DNA of 64,000 nucleotides from Pempheris klunzingeri (lineage: Eukaryota > Chordata > Actinopteri > Acropomatiformes > Pempheridae). Below are positions 14,805-52,987 of this stretch, one piece after another; positions within the stretch are counted from its first letter, which is position 1, and each line of letters starts with the position of its first letter. The translations under genes were made by a program, and so were the position numbers. The stretch spans positions 1,640,144 through 1,704,143 of the forward strand of contig NC_092034.1 of the NCBI RefSeq assembly GCF_042242105.1, written 5' to 3'. The notes beneath the pieces were generated by a model, which worked only from the letters and a program-made list of their open reading frames with translations, ran no database searches and was not told where the DNA came from.

Positions 14805-17704
14805 CCTGTTGGTGTTTGCAGTGAGTCGATGCTTCTGCAGCAGGACTGAAGCAGCGAAGTGAGCGGCTGTGCAGCCAGCTGCCTTTTAAAGACGTAATTG
14901 CAGGATATCGTTGCTTCCTTCATGTGATAAAATTCCTGTTGAAACATCAAACGTGGTTTCATCATGCGGGATCATTTCAGACTGTAAACCAATGGAGTAT
15001 CAGTTCAGAAAGACGAGCACGACAACTTGACAATCATTGGTTAGATCTCATGCAGGGTGTGGCCACCATTAAAGAGTCACATTTTTTAGAATGTGACATT
15101 TCTGCAGGTTCAAATCTCCATTTCAATTTGTTTTTTAAAGGATCATTTACGTAATTTCCCTTTTTCTTTAACCAGAATCAGACATCTCTGCAAACCCACC
15201 AGACACCAGACAAAAACAATAATTTTACCTTGCAGCATGGGGAGCTGCTGATCCACTGCTGCTTTAATTGGTTAGTTTGATCCTGTTAGTGTGTGACTCA
15301 AATGTTTTTACAGATTAGTTCAGATTCAACACATTAATTCCAAAGTCACACAATAACACAAACTAACCAACCAACCGAGGCAGCAGCAGAGCAGCAGCTC
15401 CTGTGTCCTGTTCTCTAAAATCCCTGTTTTAGTGAATGTAGTCTGGTGTGTGTGCTGTTTGTGGTTAAACCAAAAGGATCTTCCAGGTCTCTCTCTGTAG
15501 GGATCCTTTCCATGATGCTGTCACACACTTAGAGTAACAACCTCAGTTGTCTTTTTGTCACCACCAGTCGAACCAAAAACATGTCAAAATATTTAACGCA
15601 ACATAAGAATAAGAATAAGAATGACTTTATTTATCCCGGTGGAAATTGTTGAAATAGCAACACAATTTACAAAAAATAGGGTAAATAGATGAGATAAAAC
15701 ATGAATCCATCGGTATGGTCCTTTCAGATGCAGTTAAAAGCCTGTATGAACTGGATGTGAGTCACACTGTTGTGTGTGTTTGTAGGGACGGGGGTGCTGC
15801 TTTAAAACATTACCAATATTAATAATACCAATTACCTATTGTCAATACTATATAGTATATCACAACGCCCCTACACCCAGTGATAATGTGATATTTTCCT
15901 GAACATGTAAGAAAATTTGCACTTAAATTACTGTTTTTGTCAAGGGAGTTTGGTGACTTTGCAGAGAGCGATATAACGGCTGTTTGTGGTTAAACCAAAA
16001 GGATCTTCCAGGTCTCTCTCTGTAGGGATCCTTTCCATGATGCTGTCACACACTCAGAATAACACTCTGAGCCTGTCAGTGTCTATGAAATTGTTTTATC
16101 CATTAAATATAAAAAAAAAAACAGAGAATAAAAGTTTTGTTCAAGCAAAAGTCCAAAACCCAAAGATATTCTATTTAAAACTGACACATGACAAAGAAAG
16201 GCAACAAATCCGCTCATTTTGACATTTTTTAACCTTTAAAAAATTATTGATTAATAAAGATAGTTGGCACTTGTTTTTACTGTCTTAATTTACATATAAC
16301 CTTATAACTTATCGTACTTATAACTCCAGCCGAGTTTCTGACTCTGCAGTTTAGCGTCTGGTATTCATTGGTGTCCTAATCACTGACTAATCTAAATTCT
16401 TGCGGCTAATCCAGCAAATATCTTTGCTGCAGACGCCATCAGACTCACGCATCGCTAACAAAGCATGAAAAGCATTCAGTACTTGCACCACAGCAAAGTT
16501 TTGCTTCAGTCAGTTGTGTCAGGAAGTTACAGAAAATAGCATTTTGGAAAGGTGTGTTTAATATAAAATCATGTCAAACACACCAGACTCCATTCACAAA
16601 ATCAGTAATTATACACAAGTTGCTGGTCTACTGCTGCATTTATCAGTTAGTATGTTTGAGTTATTCTGTGTTACATAAATACTGTGTTGGATTCAGACTA
16701 AACTTTTTAAACCTTTAAAGTCACACAATAACACAAACACAATAACTAATCAAGGCAGCAGCAGACCCGCAGCTCCTGTTTTCTGTGAGGTAAAATCTAC
16801 ATTTTGTCAATGGAGTCTGGTGTGTTTGCAGAGAGCGATATAACGGCCGTTTGTGGTCCAACACTTTTAGTACCTACCAGTCATTTAGACACTGGAATGT
16901 CTGTTAAAGGAAAAATGGGAATTATCCATTAAAAAAAGAAAGGTTGCATCCACCTTTAAAAAAAATAGGCTTCACAATGTTTCAAAAAAATACATTTTCA
17001 TGTCACTGTCTCTCCGTTGCAGCTCAGCAAGGAAACAAAGAGTGAATTTTGTTGTAAAAACCTGCAGCTTTGGAGTAAACACACATAATTTGTCCACCTC
17101 AGACTGCTAAAGCAACCGAAAGCTGTTAAACTGTAAAAAGATGTGAGCTCAACCTTTAACTTCCAACCGCCACAATGTTTCATATGATTTTATTATTATA
17201 ATATTATTTCCTTTATTTTTTGATGCAGGAATTCAAATGTGACTGGGGCTCATGGATCATAGAGTTGGTTTCAGACATCAGGCTCCACCGACAGAGCAGA
17301 ACACAGCAGGTCCATCCTCCGATAAGACGACACGGAAATCAGATTAAACGTAATCACGCGACTCCATCAGGTCACAAGCATTTTAAGAATAGTTTTTAAA
17401 AATCAGATACGTGAATGAACATCTTCCTGAAACAAATCCGACGTGAGCTTCAGTTTGTGGTGTGAACGCAGCTCCAGTTGTTACAGCTGTCAGTCAAGCT
17501 GAAGGGGCGTGGCCGTGGATTTAAACTACTGTGATTGGTGGACTGCAGCTGCTGTGATTGGTCCATCCTCCTCTCTGTGTGATTGGTCAGTTGCAGACAG
17601 TGCCATTGCACCGTCTCCTCCATGTCGCCCTTTCTCTTGCTTGTTAAATTATTTATTAAATAACGCCCTGAAGATCGGCAGGTTACCCGGAAGCAGCTGA
17701 TTGG
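14805..17704. other. Intergenic region between the transglutaminase and tec
   Basis: Transglutaminase 5' flank at the left. Fold-back repeat copies at about 15180-15540, 15980-16080 and 16580-16880. A 162-bp perfect inverted copy of a tec intron/exon junction at 15654-15815. A cluster of four CCAAT motifs (as ATTGG) at about 17530-17705, next to the tec 3' end. A possible tec poly(A) signal (AATAAA on the minus strand) at 17652-17657, about 50 bases past the stop codon. No coding exon recognised. Confidence 0.6.
15654..15815 (+). pseudogene. Duplicated tec intron 9/exon 10 fragment
   Basis: These 162 bases equal the reverse complement of 22025-22186 without a mismatch. They hold the last 132 bases of tec intron 9, its AG acceptor, and the first 30 bases of exon 10 (start GGACGGGGGTGCTGC), then sequence diverges. 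Left of the block, similarity resumes after an unrelated insertion of about 50 bases (around 15605-15653, AAGAATAAGAAT...), and continues into the flanking fold-back element. The fragment cannot code for a kinase; it is a truncated duplicate outside the gene. Confidence 0.85.
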
Positions 17705-30689
<12,985 letters not shown>

Positions 30690-30698
30690 TCAGCCCAT
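30690..30698 (-). promoter_or_regulatory. Two-codon upstream ORF in the tec 5' UTR
   Basis: ATG-GGC-TGA lies 22 bases upstream of the tec start codon (30668), in the same exon. That exon begins at 30736 after a GATTTTCAG acceptor. Such minimal uORFs can lower initiation at the main start; the effect here is inferred. Confidence 0.45.
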
Positions 30699-31906
30699 TG
30701 GTGGAGGCCGTCAGAGGGCGGGTGGCTGGAGCTGAGCTGAAAATCAGAAAAGTCCTGTCAGTGTTTCCTTTTGTAATGTTAACATATTATTTTAAGGCTG
30801 AGCTCAACTTAACTCCCTTACATCCTGTTGGGTAGTTTGACCTGCAGCAATGCATCATGGGATATAAGATCATTATATGATTGTAGCTTTCTTCCGAGAA
30901 CCACATGTCTCTAAAAAGTCGACTTTTTATCACAAAATCAGCCCTTTTTCAGCTTTTTGAGGCACAAAGGAAAAAATGTCACATTTAAAATCACCAAATT
31001 TGGCAATTTGTGGTTTTTACGAAGTAGCTAAAGCTGTCAGATAAATGTAGCTCTGAGATGTGTTTCAAGTTAAGTACACATATCTCAGATTTGTACTTAA
31101 ATACACCTGCAGTACTGCAGTAAATATACTAAACGTCTTATTGTGTGAGGCTCATGCTGCATTTACTGGTTCATCTGAGAGCAAAGAATAAGTCCGACGA
31201 CATTCTGGAGCGCTTCCATAGATATTTATACCCATATAATTATATTTAATAATGAATCAAATAATAATGAGTTTCAGCTTTAAACCAAAGCAATATTTTT
31301 TCATGACTGTAGTTTGGGGAATATAAACATGTTTGAACTCTTTTTCATGAAGAAAAAAAAAAGCAAACGTCCAAAATGAATCAATACATACAATACATGT
31401 TAAATAAGTGAGTTTGTCTGAATAAATAAGGAATAAAGTTTGTGGTTTAGATCAGCAGCAAAGCCTCAAATATCTGAACCCGTTTCAGCTTTCACTCTCA
31501 GAGGTTTGCTGACCAGCGTGACGCCAGAAAAACATTAAATTTTAACTTCTGAATGTTTTCAGATGCAGTTTAAGACGAGTGTGGTTATGAACAACACATG
31601 CAGTAAAACACTCTTTCAGTTATGATGCACTCACACACACAGTCACCTGCTACATGACACTATCATACATGGAGATGCTTTTATTGTGAAGGGTCCAAAA
31701 TTAACACTTAAAATACATTTACACTACTATACTACTATAAGGTACTTGTACTTTACTTATTATAATTCTAGTCATTAGAATTAGCTCCACCTTCACCGAC
31801 TGCAGCATTAAAATGATTAATGATTAATAATCAGAATCCAGTCATAATAATTATAGTAACACTTTTACTTTTGAACTTTAACTGACTTTTACTGGTAACA
31901 GTGTAT

Positions 31907-32091
31907 TTGTACTCTGTAGTATTTGTTCTCTGTAGTAATACAGTATTTGTACTCTGTACTAATAGAGTATTTGTACTCTGTAGTATTTATACTCTGTAGT
32001 AATACAGTATTTATACTCTGTAGTAATACAGTATTTATAATCTGTTGTAATACAGTATTTGTACTCTGTAGTATTTGTACTCTGTAGTAAA
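31907..32091. repeat. AT-rich minisatellite with GTACTCTGTAGTA units
   Basis: About eight imperfect units built from GTACTCTGTAGTAATACAGT and the shorter GTACTCTGTAGTATTT form, tandemly arranged with variable spacing. Confidence 0.75.
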
Positions 32092-32422
32092 AGTGTTTCT
32101 TCCATCACAGATAAACACTGATTTCATTTAAACCAGTCGCCTGTGTTTCCGACGGCACCCGAACGCAGCATTAGGAAGCAGGCTGCGGACTCTCAGGTCC
32201 ACAAGTTCACCTGCTCACCTGCTCACAGGTGCTTTAGCGTCATTCAGGCGATCCAAACATGAGTGTGACCAATCACAGACTCCTCTAATACTTTCTAACG
32301 GGTTCTTGGAATAAGTGATGTGGCTGATCTCTGCTGTGGGCTCTTAATAACGAGCTCTGATTGGATCACTAATGAAATCAGACCTGCTTCAGTGTTTCTC
32401 TCAGTCATGTGACGCTCAGCTG

Positions 32423-32639
32423 CAGCTTCTGTCAGCGAGAGAATCTCTCCGCAGCTTCAGTCAGCGAAAGAATCTCTCAGCAGCTTCTGTCAGCGAGAGA
32501 ATCTCTCCGCAGCTTCAGTCAGCGAGAGAATCTCTCCGCAGCTTCTGTCAGCGAGAGAATCTCTCCGCAGCTTCTGTCAGCGAGAGAATCTCTCCGCAGC
32601 TTCAGTCAGCGAGAGAATCTCTCCGCAGCTTCTGTCAGC
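32423..32639. repeat. 29-bp minisatellite upstream of tec
   Basis: Seven and a half copies of a 29-base unit (CAGCTTCTGTCAGCGAGAGA followed by ATCTCTCCG), starting at 32423, 32452, 32481 and so on without indels. Differences are limited to CTTCTG/CTTCAG, GAGAG/GAAAG and TCCG/TCAG. Because 29 is not a multiple of three, all frames read the same peptide repeat; these open frames are not genes. Confidence 0.9.
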
Positions 32640-32715
32640 TGAGCCGCGGTGAATTTGCGCAGCCGCAAATAAACTAATTATGTGTGAAGAAGAAGAACAA
32701 AAGTGTTTCTCTCAC

Positions 32716-32850
32716 CTTCACTCGTCATTCTGCTGCTTTTCAGACGTCTGTGCGCGTTTGTTTCCTATGACGGTGTGAACCTGGAGGAGCGGGATTGAGG
32801 AAGTGAACAGAGGGAGGCGGACACGCGGACACATGGCACACACACTTCCT
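32716..32850 (-). other. Probable non-coding first exon and promoter of tec
   Basis: The tec start-codon exon begins at an acceptor (30736), so a 5' UTR exon must lie upstream. A strong minus-strand donor (GTGAAG|GTGAGAG) occurs at 32716/32715. The preceding 130 bases are CpG-richer than their surroundings and carry ETS-like motifs (CACTTCCT, GGAAGTG on the minus strand), fitting a blood-cell promoter. The transcription start is not defined by sequence alone. Confidence 0.4.
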
Positions 32851-32957
32851 TGTGTGTGTGTGTGTGTGTGTGTGTGTTTGTGTGTTTCTGTTAATACAGT
32901 GAAAGTGTACGAACTTTACGGACACTAAGTTACACTTAGAGTGTTAAAATAGTCCTT

Positions 32958-33540
32958 CAGTCTGTATAAAGAAGCGTCCTCTGATTGGTCGGTATCAGTC
33001 TATAAAGAAGCGTCCTCTGATTGGTCGGTATCAGTCTGTATAAAGAAGTGTCCTCTGATTGGTCGGTATCAGTCTGTAAAGAAGCGTCCTCTGATTGGTC
33101 GGTATCAGTCTGTAAAGAAGCGTCCTCTGATTGGTCGGTATCAGTCTGTGTAAAGAAGCGTCCTCTGATTGGTCGGTATCAGTCTATAAAGAAGCGTCCT
33201 CTGATTGGTCGGTATCAGTCTGTACAAAGAAGCGTCCTCTGATTGGTCGGTATCAGTCTATAAAGAAGCGTCCTCTGATTGGTCGGTATCAGTCTGTACA
33301 AAGAAGCGTCCTCTGATTGGTCGGTATCAGTCTGTATAAAGAAGCGTCCTCTGATTGGTCGGTATCAGTCTGTGTAAAGAAGCGTCCTCTGATTGGTCGG
33401 TATCAGTCTATAAAGAAGCGTCCTCTGATTGGTCGGTATCAGTCTATAAAGAAGCGTCCTCTGATTGGTCGGTATCAGTCTATAAAGAAGCGTCCTCTGA
33501 TTGGTCGGTATCAGTCTGTGTATCAGTCTGTGTAAAGAAG
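32958..33540. repeat. 15-copy CCAAT/Y-box minisatellite upstream of tec
   Basis: Fifteen tandem units of about 36-40 bases. Each contains (C/G)TATAAAGAAGCG or TGTAAAGAAGCG, then TCCTCTGATTGGTCGG and TATCAGTC. CTGATTGG is an inverted CCAAT box with the flanks favoured by NF-Y (CCAATCAG on the minus strand, the tec sense). Unit length varies only in the TGTA/TA spacer. The array ends about 110 bases upstream of the candidate tec first exon. Confidence 0.9.
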
Positions 33541-33960
33541 TGGGTCTGAACAGTGAAGAGCCTTAAAGCTGCTTCCTCTCTAATGTCCAGCAGGGGGCGA
33601 CTCCACTGGCTCCACACAGGAGTCTGATTTGATGGAAGTCAATGAGGAAATGAGGCGACTTCTCTGTGAACAGTTTCTGCTCTCGGTCTCTAGTTTACTG
33701 TCTTCTTCAGCACAGCAGGATGTTCATGTAGTCAATGATGGTCCATTTAGAGGAAGATACACCAGGAAGAGGGGGCGGGGCTACCTGCTCACTGACCAAT
33801 CAGAGGAGGGTCATGTGGGGGTCGCTGCAGAGTTAACGTCACTTCTGGCTCCAAAATTTCAACACGGCGACAGCAGCAAAGCGAAACTCAAAGCTTCAGA
33901 ATGGCGGACCACAAAGCAACGGGTGACGTCATGTATGTCTCACTCACGTCATAGTGTTTG
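33541..33960. repeat. Dispersed repeat, one arm of an inverted pair
   Basis: Wording such as CTTAAAGCTGCTTCCTCTC, TCCAGCAGGGGGCGACTCCA and GAGGAAATGAGGCGACTTCT reappears in reverse complement at about 39340-39700 in txk intron 5. The 123-residue open frame inside (33629-34000) belongs to this repeat. Confidence 0.7.
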
Positions 33961-34739
33961 GTGCACGTTAGTGAACATGGTGAAACTGCTAGCATGTTAG
34001 CATGCTGATGTTAGCATTTATCCTGGAGCATCGCTGCGTTTACATTCAGCCTCAGCGTTAACCCTCTAAAAACATTACTCTGAACTAGCATTTTCATCAA
34101 GTAACAGTAAGAATGACCATCGCAAGTGTTTAGCTGAGACAGTTTTAGAGTTCATGCTAGCTGTTAGCTACTTTAATGTTAGAAAACAGCCACGGTTACA
34201 TTTGTAGTTCAACCCAATGGTGCTGTGGTGGTTAAAAAAAGAACTGGATTATAGAATAAGGGTTATTTCCTGCATTATGAGTCTCATTTTGTGTGTGTGT
34301 GTGTGTGTGTTCCTCCTGGAGTTAAACACAGAAACGGAAGCTTTGTGGTTTCGTTCACGTCATTGTTTCACTTCCTTTCTTTCTTTCTCTTCATCTCTCT
34401 CTCTGTAAACTCTGCACTGATAGACGATTTCATTTTAAGTCCAAATTTCTATTTCTCTATTTTGTATTTTTATTTTTGTATTTATACTATGTATATTTTT
34501 AAGGACTCACTGGAAAGAAGAAGCTCTCCAATCTCGTTGTACTTTGTATAATGACAATAAAGGGCATTCTATTTATCAGTGTGGCTGAAGCAGACAAATA
34601 CAGACATGAAATAATATCTCTTCTTCTTCTTCTTCTTTCTCCCCCCAATGTCTTTCTTGTCTCTTCTTCATCTCTCGTCTTCACCCTCTCTTCTTCCTCC
34701 ACCCACCTGCCTCTCTCTCCCTCTATCTCTGTCGCTCAG

Positions 34740-34839
34740 CTACTTGTGGGTTTCTTACCTACAGCGTCATATCGGCCTCGACGATGCGATAGATTACAGA
34801 GAAATCATCGCCGACCCTAAAAAGCTGAAGAAGAGTTAA
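34740..34839 (+). other. Orphan exon-like sequence upstream of txk
   Basis: A long pyrimidine tract and CTCAG acceptor (34730-34739) precede 99 in-frame bases that read like protein: YLWVSYLQRHIGLDDAIDYR, then EIIADPKKLKKS and TAA. The ending resembles a genuine C-terminus (basic, possibly ER-retrieval-like). I do not recognise the family and found no upstream partner exons, so it may be a last exon captured from another gene, a retained relic, or chance. It is not in a position to encode txk. Confidence 0.3.
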
Positions 34840-34915
34840 AGACAAAGAAGAAGAGGAGGAGGAGGAGGAGGGAGATCAAGCAGCAGAGGAAGAGGAGAGG
34901 TGAAGACAGTCGATC

Positions 34916-44921
<10,006 letters not shown>

Positions 44922-45819
44922 CGCACACATATTATACTATTGATGTTTAAACTGAATGTGCACAGACTGTATTTTATTATTGTAAATATCTATTTTTTCA
45001 ATAAAACCTTTTCAGAGACACTTTTGTTCCTTTAAGTCCTGATTCTGAGTCCTGATTTTTACCTTTAAGCAAACACATACATGTAAAAATATAATGTGAA
45101 GCATATAACAAATGCTGGTCTTCATATGAGAACTTTACTTTCAAAGTACTTTGTTTGCTTTGCATTAAAACTGCATGTTTGAATCACATTTGGATACAAT
45201 CACTGTGTCATAATTAGGAGATAATAGCTATATATATAATAAAAGCTGAACATTAGACCCTTCATGAGAGTCAGATTTACTACATTAGCTAGTTAGTCAG
45301 TTAGTCAGTTAGTTAGTTAGTCAGTTAGTTAGTGGACGTCCAGTGGGTTTGACAGCGGCATGAATTGTGCAGCAGTGCATCATGTTAGACAGCAGGAGGT
45401 GGTAGAGAGCTTTACCCTCCCTACAGGAGCAGAGAGGGTGGTGTGGAGGAGGGGGGGGGGGGGGGGGGGTATCTGCTTTGTATGCAGTGACTGTGATGGA
45501 TAATAATTCAGGGAAGATTTTGAAGTAAGTTGATCTAATTTGTCTTTGTTAATTTTAATGTGTAAAAATGTGAAAAAAAATAGAATTATTTCTTAAATAA
45601 AAAACATGTTATATGATATTTCAGATTTAAAAAAAAAAGATTACAAGAATTTATTTATATTTTTACACTTTAGAAACGTGAATTTGTGGAATTTTAACAT
45701 TGTCTGCTAACATGTTTGATGTGTATAAAATAAGAAAGTTATGTTGCTCAGAATGAATAAAAAAAACAAAAGCACGTGATCTCATGTGGCTTCTAGAACT
45801 GATACACTGACAGAAGCCC

Positions 45820-45948
45820 TCTGGGGACGTCACAGCCACAGAACGTGATGACGTAACGTTCCATGTCCCTGCCTGCGCCGTGGCGGGAGGCGTTGCCACG
45901 GCGACGTGTTGGACGCGCGTCAGGTTGTGTTCTCCGGTGACCGCGAGA
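45820..45948 (+). promoter_or_regulatory. Candidate cdkl2 promoter with CRE and X-box-like motifs
   Basis: This is the only clearly CpG-rich stretch upstream of cdkl2. It holds TGACGTAA (45849-45856, CRE/ATF-like) and GTTGCCACGGCGAC (45892-45905), which matches the RFX X-box pattern GTNRCC-N-RGYAAC with about one mismatch. The start-codon exon opens with an acceptor at 46897, so a non-coding first exon upstream is required, and this stretch is a reasonable place for it. Confidence 0.4.
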
Positions 45949-46022
<74 letters not shown>

Positions 46023-46099
46023 CACGCTGCTCTGGTGCTCACGTTGATAACGGAAGTTGACCGATTTAAAGCGATTAAGGAAAGAATTCACCTGTAAGG

Positions 46100-46172
<73 letters not shown>
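45949..46172. repeat. Facing (AC)n and (GT)n microsatellites
   Basis: About 36 AC units (45949-46021), an 83-base spacer, then about 34 GT units (46105-46172). The two runs are reverse complements. Confidence 0.9.
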
Positions 46173-46174
<2 letters not shown>

Positions 46175-46837
46175 AACAGTTGTACTGATAATGATTCTCC
46201 ATAAAGGTTTAGTCCGTGTAATATTAAGTTCAGTGGGAAGGAAGTATTCACAGTAAAAGTACTAATACCTGTATTGAACATGTTAAGTAAAAGATATTTA
46301 AGTATAATCAGTTAGTAGTTAAAGTATTAAAAGTAAACATACTGTTATATTTTCTCAGCAGACAGAGTAGCCGGTCGAGAGGAAGCTCATTATGAACCAT
46401 TTTGTATCGGACATAAACTCCTTCTGGATCAGCCTGTTGATTATTTTCTCCAATAATCAGATTCATAGATTGTAAACCTTAAAACTGTTGAAAAGGAAAA
46501 GAGAAATAAATGTAGTTGACTGAAGAATATTTTTAAAATAGTTTTCTTTGAAGTAGTGGAGTAGAAAAAATACTCAAAATATGAGGTAGTTATATTTAGT
46601 ACGATGCTTAATAAAGCTAATCTATAGTGATCTCATCGAATGTTTAACACACTGAATATTAATGGAATCATTTTAATCACCTTTTTCTTTTTTTCCTTTT
46701 GTTTATCTGTATCTCTTCATCTTTTTAGTTTTTTGTAGGATTGTATGTTTATTTCTCTTTTTTCTCCCCTCTTTATTTTTCTGTTTGTATTTTTATCTTT
46801 CGCTGTTTTGATCAAAACATTTTACAGTAGATGCTAA

Positions 46838-52194
<5,357 letters not shown>

Positions 52195-52987
52195 CGAACG
52201 CAGTTTTCAGATAAGCAGCAGGGGAAGGTAACTGGTTTAGGAAGGTACCGTTTAGAGGTACTTTGTTTGAGTGCTTACATGTCATGCTACTTTTTACTTC
52301 TCTCCACATTTCAGAGGGAAAAATGCTGTAATATAAAGTGCAAATTAAGATTTTTCATTTTTGAATATGCAAATTAGGCATTATCGAATTAAGTGTGAGT
52401 ATGGTAAAGTTCAAATTTCTTCTTTTTCCCTCACGTCATTCAGTTAGCGCTAATGTGTAAACCATTACCAAATGTCCCATGCACACCTGGTTATTTGTTA
52501 AATGTTAAAGCAAATAATGGTGGAAATACCAAAGAAGAAATAAATAGCAAATATACATACAAATTTTATTATGACAGTTAATCAAACAAAGGTTTGTTTT
52601 ATGATGTTGCCCCTTTTTTAAAGCAGCAAACAGTTAATTCATGTATAAAATACTTTTTAAATAATTGTTAAACAGCACAACTGCAACTGTTTTACAAAGA
52701 CAACAATAAAGAAGATTTTTGAAAATGAAGATTGGTTGTGTTGGGTGTGATTTAGCTGGAAACTAACATACATACATGCGTCTAAGTTTACCTTGAAATC
52801 CTAATAATACTTTGGTACACAACATTTAACAGCAACAACATACAAAATATTTACTGATAATAATGGATAACAGTGAATTAATTCAAGCCTCTTTACATTT
52901 GGATAATTTTAATAATCTAATCTTGGGATTTGCTTTGTTTTGGTAAACCAAAGCTGTAGGGAGGCTCTAAATGTGTACGGTATAATT
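52195..52987. other. Tail-to-tail intergenic region, cdkl2 and odaph-like
   Basis: AT-rich 3' UTRs of two convergent genes. A cdkl2 poly(A) signal lies at 52705-52710; a minus-strand AATAAA is readable at about 52565-52570. Nothing else recognised. Confidence 0.6.

Noticed and set aside
32372-32677. Overlapping plus-strand ORFs with SARESLRSF repeats
   Set aside because: They are produced by the 29-bp minisatellite; all frames read the same repeat and there is no start context or splice structure.
32423-33540. CRISPR-like repeat arrays
   Set aside because: Units are head-to-tail without unique spacers, in a vertebrate genome with no cas genes.
33021-33549. Several ORFs reading KEASSDWSVSV repeats
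   Set aside because: They come from the CCAAT-box tandem array, not from a gene.
33629-34000. 123-residue plus-strand ORF
   Set aside because: It lies within a dispersed repeat that has an inverted copy at about 39340-39700, with no protein-like features.
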